Below are positions 24,016 to 34,380 of a stretch of DNA of 64,000 bases, one piece after another. Position numbers and translations under genes: made by a program. Numbering within the stretch: position 1 is the first letter of the stretch; each line of letters begins with the position of its first letter. The DNA is from Anaspis maculata (taxonomy: Eukaryota; Arthropoda; Insecta; Coleoptera; Scraptiidae), in the NCBI GenBank assembly GCA_949128115.1, contig OX421968.1, positions 4,154,001 through 4,218,000 on the forward strand, in the 5' to 3' direction. The notes below the pieces were generated by a model that was not told the DNA's origin, did no database searches, and worked only from the letters and a program-made list of their open reading frames with translations.

Positions 24016-24693
24016 TCTTTGAATAGTTGATGAAGGTGAAATCATGAACGGATCAAAAAGAAAGTTACTGGTGCCATGTGTCACACAGCAAACCGTTGCA
24101 CACAGGCGGAATTTCAAAAAATCGTGGACAAAATTAAATTTCAATTTTTTTTAGCTTAATTTGCATGAACTCGCTTGAAAATAGCTAGACAATATGTAGT
24201 TCATTCATTACAAATCATCCCAAAAAAAGTTCCGTCAACAGAAACAAAATGAATGTTTTAGAACGTCGCGTAGACCTCATGGAAAAATTATTTCGTATAA
24301 AATGTTTTTTTTTTGACACGTAGATTTGGTTGGTTGGTATTCATTCAAGAATCAAATGATCCTATAGATAAATTTCATTTAATCGATTCCGAGTTTAGCG
24401 AGTAGGGCGTAGAGAATGTGTATTTCCAGTTACATATTCGGGAAAAAAATTGTAATTTACGTAACTGGTCCAATACAAGATTCAGATTACAGGAAAAATA
24501 GTGGGAAAAAAGTCTCCTTGGGTTGATGAGGGTAGTAAGATGAGGTTTCAAAATTTAACCCATATGGTCCGGAATTAAATTTTTTTTCTTAATCGAAAAC
24601 TTTTCTTGAAATTCTGGTCTTTTAAGCAGAGTGGAATTACACAAAAATAAGAAAAAAATTCTTTGAGTGTTGTATTTAGTTGAAAAGTGCTGT
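24016..24693. other. AT-rich DNA, nothing recognised
   Basis: No gene or repeat is recognised. Confidence 0.4.
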
Positions 24694-24717
24694 CCTTTTA
24701 AAAGGACGGTAGGGCTA
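24694..24717. repeat. Solo end of the TTATAAAGGACGG element family
   Basis: TTTTAAAAGGACGGTAGGGCTA matches the right terminus of the element at 29844-31586 (TTATAAAGGACGGTTGGGCTA) and ends at the same TA. It abuts the MITE starting at 24720. Confidence 0.5.
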
Positions 24718-24719
24718 TG

Positions 24720-25190
24720 TACTACTCAAGGACGTCTATACTAACTGGACAAGAAGCTTCGCTGGTTTTGACGCGAAAAGGTGAAGCTGAGATTTGACAA
24801 TCCCGACGGGCAAAGTGTCACCCGTAACCATAGTGACGTTCAATCGGAGCACACCAGAGCACACTCGAAACTGTCGTTCAGAAGTTTGCTGCCAGGTCCG
24901 ATCCTTCGCCCGGTCTTGTAAAATGATAGCAATTAGTCAATTACTTGCAACAAGAAGTGTGTTATGTTACGGGGTCCGCTTGTTATTAACACCATTGGGC
25001 TTGCACGGCATAATTAACGATAATTCGCCACAGAAAATAACTAATATTCGCCATGGATGTACAACAGGCTGACGGCGTCCGTCACGAGTGTCACGATGAC
25101 AATCCCGACGGGCACAGCGTCAGATCAAGCTTCAAGATGGCAGCGAAGTTTCTTATCCAGCCAGTAGTATAGACATCCTTGGTACTACTA
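24720..25190. mobile_element. TIR element / MITE, about 470 bp
   Basis: The left end TACTACTCAAGGACGTCTAT... pairs with the right end, whose reverse complement reads TAGTAGTACCAAGGATGTCTAT..., giving imperfect TIRs of about 50 bp that both include a GAAGCTTCGCTG-like block. Inside are two direct copies of GACAATCCCGACGGGCA at about 24799 and 25100. No transposase is seen, and the superfamily is not assigned. Confidence 0.65.
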
Positions 25191-25299
25191 TGAAATATAA
25201 TTTTTTTGACAACATCAAACGACTGAAAAATGTTCCCTTGCATTCAAAAAACATGAAATTATCAATATAAAACAAAAAACATCAGAAAACAAAAGAAAG

Positions 25300-27334
25300 C
25301 AAGTGAGTATGCCTTCACGTGCGTGAGTCTTAGTAGCGCATTTTCTTAAAGAGACATATTATGAATGTAAAGAAATTTGGTTGAAGGAGAAACATCATTC
25401 TTTGCCCACTCTCTTCAGTCGAAACCTTGGTCGAAACTCATTGTGATTTTTTGTTATCAGAATCGGGTACTTGTCAATGAAATAGATTTGAATGGAAATT
25501 CTTTCAATCATCAATATTTTTTTGTTTGGAGGCGGAAGCTGGGAGCAGCCACTAATCAACAGTAGCCGTTTCTTTCCCATTTTTAGTCGGCTATCCATAT
25601 AGCGAAAGAATTAGATCGTTATGTCTTCGGGTTTATGTTTTTCATTCATCTCTTACCTTGAGGGCAGCGTGTGGGGGCGGCAGCATTCGGGAAACCAACT
25701 GTTGCACAGTTTGAGTTGGGGGTTTCCAAATGTGTTAGGAAATATGACAAATCAGTGAAAATTATGAAAGTTGCAATTTTTTTTGTTTGGGGGCGGGAGC
25801 TGGAGGCGGCGACTAATCAAAAGTGATCTATCTCTTCCCATTTTTAGTCATCCATACATATAGCGAAAGAATTAGATCGTTAATCTTCAGGTTTATGTTT
25901 TACATTTATCTCTTACTTTGGGGGCAGCGTGTGGGAGCGGCAGAGTTTGGCAAAGAAATTCTTGCACAGTTTGAGCTGGGAGTTTATCTATGTTTGAGGT
26001 AACATTAACATCCAAATCAGTGAAAATTGTTGAAGCTTGCATTTTTTTCTTTTGGGGGCGGAAGCTCGAGGCCGCGCCATATCAAAAGTAGCCTATACTT
26101 TCCCATTTTCAGTCAGCTATCCATATAGCGGAAGAATTAGATCGTTATGTCTTTGGGTTTGTGTTTTTCATTTATCTCTTACTTTAAGGGCAGCGTTTGG
26201 GGGCGGCAGCATTCGGCAAAGTAACTGTTGCACAGTTTGAGTTGGGAGTTTCTAAATGTTTTAGGAAATATGACAATCAGTGAAAATTGTGAAAAATGTT
26301 TTTTTTTGTTTGGGAGAGGGAGCTGGAGGCGACGGTTAATCACAAGTGGCCTATCTCTCCCTATTTTCAGTAAGCTATCTATATAGCGAAAGAATCAGAT
26401 CGCTATGTCTTCAGGTTCATGTTTTACATTTATCTCTTGCTTTGGGGGCGGCGCGGCGTGTGGGAGCGGCAGAGTTTGGCAAAGAAATTCTTGCACAGTT
26501 TGAGCTGACAGTTTCTGAATGTTTGAGGTAACATCAACATCTGAATGAGTCTAAATTGTTGAAAGTTGCACTTTTTTCTTTTGGGGGCGGAAGCTGGAGG
26601 CGGCGCCATATCACAAGTAGCCTATCCTTTCCCATTTTTAATCAGCTATCTATATAGCGAAAGACTTAGATCGTTATGTCTTCGGGTTCATGTTTTTCAT
26701 TTATCTCTTACTTTGGGGGCGGCGTGTGGGGGCGGCAGCGTTCGGCTAGGCACATGTTGCACAATTTGAGTTGGCAGTTTCTAAATGTTTGAGAGAACAT
26801 CTCAATCAGTAAAATTATGAAAGTTGCACTTTTTGTCGTTTGGGGGCGGACTCTGGGGGCGGCGACTAACCAAAAGTAGCCTATCCTTTTCCATTTTTAG
26901 TCAGCTGTTCATATACCGAAAGAATTAGATCGCTATGTCTTCGGGTTTATGTTTTTCATTTTAAAGTGATTGGGGGCGGTTTTTAGCAATTTTTTCATAT
27001 CGGCGGCGCATATTGAAGGCGGAATGTTTCTGGGCTTACGTTTATGAGTGGCAACTATGTATTATTCATAAAATGAGAACACCAGAGCCGTAGGTCTGGG
27101 AGAAATTGCAGTATCATGTTATTTCAAGTTTATCGGGGGCGGTTTTCTCTATGTTGGCGGCGCAATATAGACATTCAATATAGCCTAGCCCTCCTTTGGG
27201 AGTGGCAGCTATGTAACAGCGAAAAAATTAGAAAGCTAGCGCGTCTAGTTTGGGAGGAGTTCGAGGAACGGACGGACGGACGGACAAAGCGGTTGCAATA
27301 GCGATTTTCATCAAGATGGAAAATGCGCTAAAAA
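25300..27334 (-). mobile_element. Helitron-like (HINE/DINE-1-like) minisatellite element, copy a, complete
   Basis: Read on the minus strand it begins TTTTAGCGCATTTTCC (27334), then (GTCC)n near 27268-27284, then a block of about 320 bp with GGCGG clusters, six tandem monomers of about 263 bp (about 26950-25500), and a tail of about 200 bp that ends GCGCTACTAAGACTCACGCACGTGAAGG...CACTTG at 25300. A sub-terminal inverted repeat (TAGCGCATTTTC) occurs at both ends, and the short hairpin TCACG-CA-CGTGA lies about 20 bases from the 3' end. This architecture matches non-autonomous Helentron-type Helitrons. No Rep/helicase is present. Confidence 0.75.
25500..26960. repeat. Minisatellite array, six monomers of about 263 bp
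   Basis: The marker TTTGGGGGCGG or a close variant recurs at about 25524, 25785, 26050, 26308, 26579 and 26839. Each monomer also has TTTAGTCAGCTATCCATATAG, GATCGYTATGTCTTCGGG and GTTGCACAGTTTGAG (or close variants). The G-rich strand carries multiple GGGGGCGG clusters. Short frames such as those at 26037 and 26566 are repeat artefacts. Confidence 0.92.
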
Positions 27335-27335
27335 C

Positions 27336-27519
27336 CATTGAAGGAAAACCTAAACAAACAAACACAAGACATGCAATTTGCAAACAAACATATATTTTGA
27401 GTGTGGTGAAAAATGAAACAATCCTTGAGATGCAAGCCGACATAACAATTTTTGCACATAAAATTGGCTTTTTTATGGCACACCGTGATTTTCTCATGTT
27501 CATGAAAGAACTCATGCAA
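27336..27519 (-). pseudogene. piggyBac transposase C-terminal zinc-domain scrap
   Basis: A 63-residue frame contains HEKITVCHKKANFMCKNC, then a GLHLKDCFIFHHT block. The spacing C-x(7)-C-x2-C...C-F-x2-H-H-T resembles the Cys/His-rich tail of piggyBac-family transposases (C..C, C..C, CF..YH). The rest of the transposase is not visible. The fragment abuts the Helitron-like copy at 27334. A chance match is possible because only about 30 residues carry the signal. Confidence 0.42.
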
Positions 27520-27690
27520 ATTTCTGGATGGTTTCGAAGGTCCTTTTCATTGTCATTTTATTGTTAGTTTCCAGAAGCTCTGTACTTATAGATCTTTGGA
27601 ACTTTAGTTGGTCGAGGTTTCCGCCATTATTTTGATTTAGTCGCCAAGATTTTTGCATAGTCATCTATCATCCGTTTCACCTTTATTTGC
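27520..27690. other. Short unassigned spacer
   Basis: No feature is recognised before the hAT target duplication at 27691. Confidence 0.4.
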
Positions 27691-27698
27691 CACCCAGC

Positions 27699-28636
27699 TA
27701 GGGTTACCATCTTCAAATCACACGAAAAGAGTACAGTGTGAGCGAAACGAGCGAAATAGCGCCGCAGGCGAAAATTTTTCGGGAAAAGGGACGTGATTAG
27801 TCATTTTTGAATACCATGAAGACTTGAGATGGATTCCCATTTGAAGATATTCGCAAAAAAATTCGGTGACACTCGTCAAATTCGAATTTTGGAAGGATTC
27901 ACTGACCCTTCAAATTTGACAATAATTGATAATCAAAATCTTGCGATATTCCCACATGAGAATCCACCGTTTCGCGTGTATTGCATGTTGTATAATATGA
28001 TGTCGTCCCAATGTAGAACACAACGGAAAAGTGAAATATAAACAAAAATATAGCTGATAGAAACTCGGAAATTCCTCATATTCTTGAATTTTGGCCGCAT
28101 GCGTGATTTCGTGCGAACGTGACAATAGGTACAGGGCGAGGTACAGGGAGCTTTGGTTAGTGGTACATTACTGACAGTGCAGCTGACACAGATATCAATA
28201 TCACCAATATCGCACTGCACAGTAGTCACAGCACTGGACTGAGATTATTGGTCTTCATTGTGTCTTGAATCTACAGCAGTACGCATGTGCCCAAGAACAT
28301 ACCTAATTTGTGGGGTCATTGATTAGGTGCTCTTCTTTTACAACCTGAACTAAGTATTCTGATCTAAGTTGTTCGTGGTATCTCACTTTCGCGCATGTGA
28401 TTTCTCGCTCTTTCTCTCTCTAACTTAGATCAGATCAGTGAGTTTTGTTGTAAAAGGAAAGCACCTATTATTTAATATTATATGGTCTATAGCAATAGAA
28501 AAAAAAATGAGAAAAATTCGTCCGGATAAATTAAAAAGAGTACATTTGGCTTCAAAATGGGAGAAGTGAGAGTACGCTACTCTTTTACCTCAAAAAGAGT
28601 ACCTGTACTCTTTAAAGAGTACGGTTGGTAACCCTA
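27699..28636. mobile_element. Non-autonomous hAT element, 938 bp, with perfect 8-bp TSD
   Basis: Ends TAGGGTTACCA...TGGTAACCCTA are flanked by CACCCAGC at 27691-27698 and again at 28637-28644. This is an exact 8-bp target duplication, the hAT hallmark. The word AAGAGTAC and its complement GTACTCTT recur near both ends (about 27727, 28538, 28570, 28591-28620), as expected for subterminal transposase-binding repeats. No hAT transposase is seen. Another MITE is nested at 28326-28465. Confidence 0.92.
28326..28465. mobile_element. 140-bp MITE nested in the hAT element
   Basis: The left end GGTGCTCTTCTTTTACAAC pairs with the right end GTTGTAAAAGGAAAGCACC. TA flanks both sides (28324-28325, 28466-28467). 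The interior has paired CTAAGTATTCTGATCTAAG/CTTAGATCAGATCAG-type sequence. Insertion inside the hAT element makes it the younger of the two. Confidence 0.75.
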
Positions 28637-28644
28637 CACCCAGC

Positions 28645-29843
28645 AAGCTATGAAAAATTTCAGTTGCATTGGTACGCCTAAGACACACAGGTGGTTTCAC
28701 GCAGTGGAGGTTATGTAACTCTGTCAGTCTGACACGTGGATGACGCTGCACCGTGAAAGAAAATTCGGACCGGGAGCCTAGCCCGGAAAAAGCGAGGAAA
28801 AAATGGCGCGGCAGGTGCGGGGGAATGGCTTTTCAAGATTCGGGGCGAAATCTTGACCCCCTAAACATCCAAGCCCGGGGGGAAGAGAAAACTTCTTGCA
28901 TCTGCAGCAAATACCACTGTAATTATTCGCAGTACTACCAGGTGTTGGATGCATAATAGGGAACAAACCTATGTGCTTTTATAGAGGTGATGGACAGGAA
29001 GCAAGTATGGACTAGGTTTTAAGGCACCAGCTCCCTGTCCATTAAGCAAAACGTAAATTGCTTGGCTTATCCAAGTCAAACTTGAGCTGAGAGTGAAGGA
29101 ACCGTAGGTTTTGAGGTAGGTTTGTACTTACCCCCTAACGCGGCTCCAACCACTGCCATGTTTTGGGCCATGTCTGGTTGCAGGCGTTTAATAATACTGG
29201 ATATGCCGCGGAACTTGCATTTTTGTCTTGTGCGGAATAATTTTTGGCATCTTTTGACGTTGTCAAAATTTGTCAAATCAATTCATGAGCTGTCGTCAGT
29301 AGGTATGCTAAACCTAACAAAACAATATCATGGCTTGCTGCGTGGCAAATAAGGGTGAAACGGATAATATGCAGTGAGCAAATGGTGGAGAATACCATTT
29401 TTCCCTCTGACTGAAACTCTCTATTAGCCTTGATTTTGATCATCACGATCTACACCGCCCATATTCTCGTAGTATGGTTATATCAGTAGCGGTTGATCTA
29501 CGCTACGTGCTACGATGTGCTTTTCCTTCTGATCACGAGAACCTCGTCTTTTCTCAAAATAGACAATAATGCCTAGCCGTAAAGCCCCAATCCACAACTT
29601 GTAGCCCAAATTCGGCTCTGAGTTGCGCTTGTGGCAAATTGTTTGGTTCAATAAAATTTTCTTCTGCTGAATCTTTGTCCGTATCGCACTCATCGTTTGT
29701 ATTTTTAGGAAAAGAATTGCTATTTTTCCTGGAATATCTTCAATACATCCTTCTCGATTGCTTCCAGTAACTGTGCTATGCCAAGGGGTCTTTTCCAATA
29801 AGTGAAATAAAAACGACATCATTGTAGTTGATAGTAGTGGATA
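28645..29843. other. Unassigned DNA
   Basis: A GC-richer patch at 28750-28960 and a short stem (ATGGACAGG...CCTGTCCAT, about 28988-29042) are visible. No gene is recognised. The frame at 29478-29822 on the minus strand has no family signature. Confidence 0.35.
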
Positions 29844-31586
29844 GACCTACCGCCCTTTATAAAGGACACCGTTTTTTTGCACGGGACGGTTTGAAAAAAA
29901 ATCAAAGTTTCGGTAGCAGGCAAGTTACTTGATCTTTGAAGTACCCAAATATAAAAAAAAAAATCATAAACTGCTAATGACAACAAAATATACCTACCTC
30001 TGGTTATTCATTGTAAAAGCCAACAACAAACAAAAGGGCACCATACAAGCAAATTCAGTAATTACACTGAGAGAAATGTATCATGACTAATATGAAAATT
30101 CCAATGACCTGTATAAGATTGCGTTATAAATATAACGACTGCTATACAGTTTATACCTGGTATAAGATACAAATTGCTAAACTTGTATAACATCTATAAT
30201 AACACAGGTTTTATTATGTGTAAAATGTTTTTGTTTTATACCAAGCATGAAATTATTGTAGAGTTAGAGATATAAGACTGTTTTATTACGATTTCGAACA
30301 CCTTTTCATTGGCTCTATTGACCAAGTTTTTGTTACAATTAAAACGCTGTCATTTACCCAAACGCCTTTACTGACACAAAATTAGTGAATTACACTGTAA
30401 CACCGTATTTTACCATGCACCAGAAACCAAACCAATCGTCTCTCTCCACTTCACTGCTACGCCGCGCCGTCAGGGATGCCGCCTGCCTCCTGTATCGCCG
30501 TTGGCAACCGCGCACGCCCAATGTGGTTATCATTCGGCTTTCCTGAAAAACATTATTGCCCACCTTATTTTACACCAACAAAATGTGGGAAGGCTGATGT
30601 AAGACCTTCACCGAATTTGACATCAGTTTCTTACTGGTAAACGCAAAATTTTGAATAACTCATAAATTCCTCCTTTGTTCCAATTGAGGATCAAACGCAA
30701 ACCGCAAACAGACCACGCCAACAAGCTTGACTTACCTCTTGCCGTTGTCACCATTTCCACTAAAGAACAGCACCTAGCTCTCTAGCATGTCAATCAAGTC
30801 CTGCCGTTTCTCCTCGCTGTTTGAACCCTGTAAAGTATTTCCATTGCCTTGAGTTTCGCCACCTGGTCATTCGCCACCTCTTGATTCGCCATTACGTAAT
30901 TCGCCCATCTGTAAATTGTCACTTCCGGAAGCTTCTTCTACCACGCTGGAGTCCTCAACCACCTCAGAGCTCTGTAAAATGCTCTTATACTACCTCGCGA
31001 AAAGTCCACAACTACAATGAATCTGTTATGATGAGATACCTAGGTTAAAGCTTATTCTCAACATCTATCTTCATAAATAATCACTTTACCTACCTGAAAC
31101 TCACTGTCACACGATGCACGTTGCACAAGTCACATTCACGTTCACGTGTCTGGTCGCTTGACTTGTTCGAAGAGGAAAAAACAGCAATGGAGACTGCACG
31201 ACGGCAATGGACCGATCTAATACTAGGTATAAGATGTATTATAATGAGTAATAACTACGATTTAGTACGTATTGGTCACATCTTATTTCTGGGAAAATTA
31301 TAATATTTCTTATTATTCCAACTAACTTCTGTTGTGTAATCTCTGATTTATATTCTTTATAAGATAGATTGGTAACAAGTGCAATACTTTTTATCACTGC
31401 TATGATTAATAATTTTATAATTCCGTCTTATTGAAAGATTTCTCTCAGTGTATAACGAACTAGTGATATGAATGGGCTCTCAATACTTGAAGTTTGGTAT
31501 GTAGTGACTTTATCTGTTAATACTAGTAATAGCAGTTGATTATTGTGAAAAAAACTTTTACCGTCCTTTATAAAGGACGGTTGGGC
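29844..31586. mobile_element. TIR element with palindromic ends (outer element), 1.74 kb
   Basis: The left end GACCTACCGCCCTTTATAAA... and the reverse complement of the right end GCCCAACCGTCCTTTATAAA... align for about 45 bases, including a GTTTTTTT(G)CAC block. TA flanks both ends (29842-29843, 31587-31588). The right end contains a perfect 20-bp palindrome, CCGTCCTTTATAAAGGACGG, at 31561-31580. The interior is largely taken up by a second TIR element. No transposase is recognised. A solo end of this family lies at 24694-24717. Confidence 0.7.
30065..31450. mobile_element. Nested mariner-type TIR element, 1.39 kb, no transposase
   Basis: The left terminus CACTGAGAGAAATGTATC and right terminus ATTTCTCTCAGTG are exact for 13 bases and flanked by TA (30063-30064, 31451-31452). 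A GC-rich internal segment (about 30430-30540) and repeated ATTCGCCA/ATTCGCC words near 30860-30905 are not explained by a known transposase. It may be a non-autonomous element carrying captured DNA. Confidence 0.7.
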
Positions 31587-31588
31587 TA

Positions 31589-31942
31589 TATGGGTTAATG
31601 ACTTTACATCCCCCAAAACAGCTCTGTTCAAAATGAAGAGATTTTCTCACTATCTTTCCTATACCTTCTTTGCAGCTTATATGTATTGGAAGTTTAACTA
31701 CTTTTGAGAATCATTCACACCATTTTTTTGGTTTCCCGTGACAAGTCCTGGTCGTCACATCCAGCAGCTTGTTTGATTTGGCTTAGCAATACATTTATCC
31801 ATGAAGTTACGAGCTTGACAAGCTTATACGAACTAGCTCATTTTTTGCTACGGTAATGAACTCTGATCGGAAACCTAAAATTAAAGTATAGGTGGAAAAA
31901 AAACTAAATTTCTGTCTTGGTAACCCTGAATTGAGGTATACA
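31589..31942. other. Unassigned DNA
   Basis: No gene or repeat is recognised. Confidence 0.4.
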
Positions 31943-31944
31943 TA

Positions 31945-32292
31945 CAGGGTGTTACACTTTTTTTTGTCAATATTTTAGGGGATAGAAAGTATCAAAAAAA
32001 ATATGTGTATGCATTATAATGGAGATAAAGGCTATCAAAGTTGAGTTTTGAAAATGTTATGTTTTTTTTTTGTTATAACTCCAAATTAAATTACTGATTT
32101 TCAACCAAATTTGGTACACATCGTAAGATGATGTATGCCCACAAGCTGGTCGTATCAATTTTTGTCACATTTCGAAAATTGTAACTTTTTATTTTTCATT
32201 ATTTTTCATTTTTTGTTTTTTCTTTGCGGAACTACTAATTATTCGATGCCTTGCCATCTCCTCAAATATTGACAAAACGAGTGGAACACCTG
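31945..32292. mobile_element. MITE, 348 bp, TA target
   Basis: The left end CAGGGTGTTACACTTTTTTTT, continuing GTCAATATTTTAGGGG, pairs with a right end whose reverse complement is CAGGTGTTCCACTCGTTTTG, continuing TCAATATTTGAGGAG. TA flanks 31943-31944 and 32293-32294. It is non-coding and mariner-type by its ends. Confidence 0.85.
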
Positions 32293-32294
32293 TA

Positions 32295-33067
32295 TAGGAG
32301 AAGCGGTTCAAGAGGAACCAGTTTTCAAATTTGGTTAAAATTTGAGTGGTGCGTTATTTTGCGATTTTATGTACTCCAAAAATAGTATATTATATACCAA
32401 GGTTGAGAAGTGAGCTATTATAGCGTGAGCACCGTTTAAATCCCGAGCCGCGTAGCGGCGAGAGAGATACGTGCGAAGGCTATATTCTCAAGCGCGGTTT
32501 ATATACGATTTTTTTCACTACTAGCAAAGCAGATCCAATTTGTGAAGTTCCAAAATTTCACAAAAAAAGCTCTGCATTTATTGTAGGCAGATCTCAATTA
32601 CCTAATACCAAGTAGACTCTTCGAGCATTTTGGAAGTTTTCAACTTCAAATACTATTCGCCGGGGTGCGATGATGACAATGAATGACGGTCGCGAGACAC
32701 CTTTCGAATTGTGCGAGGCAGCAGATAAGGCCACCAATGACTTCTGCCAGCAAAATAAAAAACCAAAAACGATTTAGGTACATGAAAACGTATGCAACTT
32801 TTATGAACTGGTCCCTTTTGAGAAAACTGTATCCTCTAACAATAACAGATTGTAAATGATATGTGTGCTGATCGAGAAGTGAACACAGGTAATTGGGAAT
32901 AATTCCAAAAAAGTAGATAATGTGAGGTTATATGTTGTACTGACCAATCGGCCATTCGGCCTTTAGCTGCTTTTCCACAAAACCAACCAAATCCATGGTA
33001 CACCACATCAAGTTCTGCATTAAATAAGACGCGGTCAAACAATTTCTCGACCTTTTCGTGTAAATGG
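32295..33067. other. AT-rich DNA, nothing recognised
   Basis: No supported feature on either strand. Confidence 0.4.
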
Positions 33068-33284
33068 TGCGGTGGTAGCCGAGTGGTACAGGTGATGGCA
33101 AGCCAAACCATTCGCGCTGCCCTGTGTGGGTTCGAATCCTACTTCATCCATGGATATTTTGTGCTGTCCCCGAGGTTGCATGGTAGAGCAGCTTATAGCT
33201 GAATGCCGCCTCGTAAAATAAGACAATTAAATAAATAAATAAATAAAATAAATAAATAAATGAGCTGCCGTTGTCCAAAATTTG
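33068..33284 (+). mobile_element. tRNA-derived SINE
   Basis: The head contains a pol III box A (GGTAGCCGAGTGG, about 33072) and a box B (GGTTCGAATCC, about 33129) at tRNA spacing, resembling a tRNA-Ser-like ancestor. A short unrelated body follows and then an AT tail of AATAAATA repeats (about 33226-33262), the usual SINE 3' structure copied by a partner LINE. The head cannot fold into a standard tRNA acceptor stem with the flanking bases. The minus-strand frame reading DEVGFEPTQGSAN is the translation artefact that tRNA-like SINEs give. No clear TSD is found. Confidence 0.88.
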
Positions 33285-33314
33285 ATGAGATTCAAACGCC
33301 AAGTCGCCAAACGT

Positions 33315-33416
33315 CAATCATACGAAGCGGTTGATAATATGCACGGCCTGTTTGATTGTGTACGTTAATCGGACGAAGCGGTTAATAATATGCCCGGCCT
33401 ATCTGATTTTACAACA
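33315..33416. repeat. Tandem duplication, about 50-bp unit
   Basis: ACGAAGCGGTTRATAATATG, followed by CMCGGCCTRTYTGATT, occurs twice in succession, starting at about 33319 and 33371. Confidence 0.75.
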
Positions 33417-33876
33417 GGTTGTGAAATTTCACTTCACGACCTCTAAACAGGTCAATAATGACATACTTCACAGCTAGTAGTGAAAACAATTAGTTTCTCC
33501 TAATAAAGCAAGTTATAGCAAAAGATGTTGCCTGGAACGTGTAACGTGTTCAAAAAAGTACCAAATTGTAAGGTATCCTTTACCACGCTGTATTAAGCAC
33601 ATCGCTGTCACAAGCTAACAAGCATTTGCAGATGATGAAAGTAGGAAGATTTATCTTGAAGTTGGTGTAAGTTATTTCTAAATCTGATGATTTTCAAGTG
33701 ATTGACAAAGATTAAAAACCGAACCATTTTTGGGTGACCCACTTCAAATTGTGACCAGTATAGTTTACTGTGCGAAGACGGCAAGTTGCACTTCTAATCA
33801 CCGTGAAGAGAGCACGGGAGCACTACGACACAATACAGGACCGCCTAAATTTGAACTTTAATAATGAGTTGAGGTT
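33417..33876. other. Unassigned DNA upstream of candidate ORF
   Basis: No promoter or repeat is recognised. Confidence 0.35.
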
Positions 33877-34380
33877 ATGTTCAGTATAAGTCAAAACTGT
33901 CAAATTCGGTGTCTTGGTACACGTCGCCCTCTACATATAGTTTTCGCCATATATCCCCATTATGATGACTCTTTTCGTGTCTACCTGACCTACATTTCAT
34001 TTGCTCATGTTGTGATGAAAGAACACAACTTGTTGAAAATGGCTGTACCCAGAAGGAAGTTCAAAGAAGCTACGAAGAGATACGTTTACGGTGTGTATAA
34101 AAATGTGACAGCCAGGAACCAGTTGTTGATCAGGCGGCTAGACAGAGCATGCAGCGTTGCCATTCAACTGACAGGTGTACGAAAGTTTTTAAAATTTGGA
34201 GCCTTCAAGCATGCGCACCTGCCCAAACGAAAACCTATTTCATCTTACTTGCAAAACTGCAAGTGTGATGGGATGGGATGTGTCACTGGAGACCAGCAAG
34301 TGAGAACCTATGTTGTGGTGATCACGTACCTACGAAGATCGATGACGCACGAGTATGTCACGCGAGCAGTTAGCTCATAA
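33877..34380 (+). CDS. Unrecognised 167-residue ORF, possible 3' exon
   Basis: An open frame ends TVRAVSS-like at 34380 (EYVTRAVSS-stop). A consensus AATAAA at 34424-34429 follows about 45 bases later. The second half is basic (RRKFKEATKRYVYGVYKN, RRLDRACSVAIQL). The sequence is more balanced in base composition than its surroundings and is not one of the local repeats. I recognise no domain, so it may be a terminal exon of a host gene or a chance ORF. If it is an exon, an acceptor upstream of about 34020 would be expected. Confidence 0.22.
   Translation: MFSISQNCQIRCLGTRRPLHIVFAIYPHYDDSFRVYLTYISFAHVVMKEHNLLKMAVPRRKFKEATKRYVYGVYKNVTARNQLLIRRLDRACSVAIQLTGVRKFLKFGAFKHAHLPKRKPISSYLQNCKCDGMGCVTGDQQVRTYVVVITYLRRSMTHEYVTRAVSS

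Noticed and set aside
25500..26960. CRISPR-like array
   Set aside because: Repeats of about 263 bp without short spacers form a minisatellite, and the setting is eukaryotic.
33068..33140. Functional tRNA gene
   Set aside because: Box A and box B are good, but the acceptor stem does not close and a SINE body and AT tail follow.
33035..33226. Short protein reading DEVGFEPTQGSAN
   Set aside because: It is the reverse strand of a tRNA-derived SINE head, a common annotation artefact.
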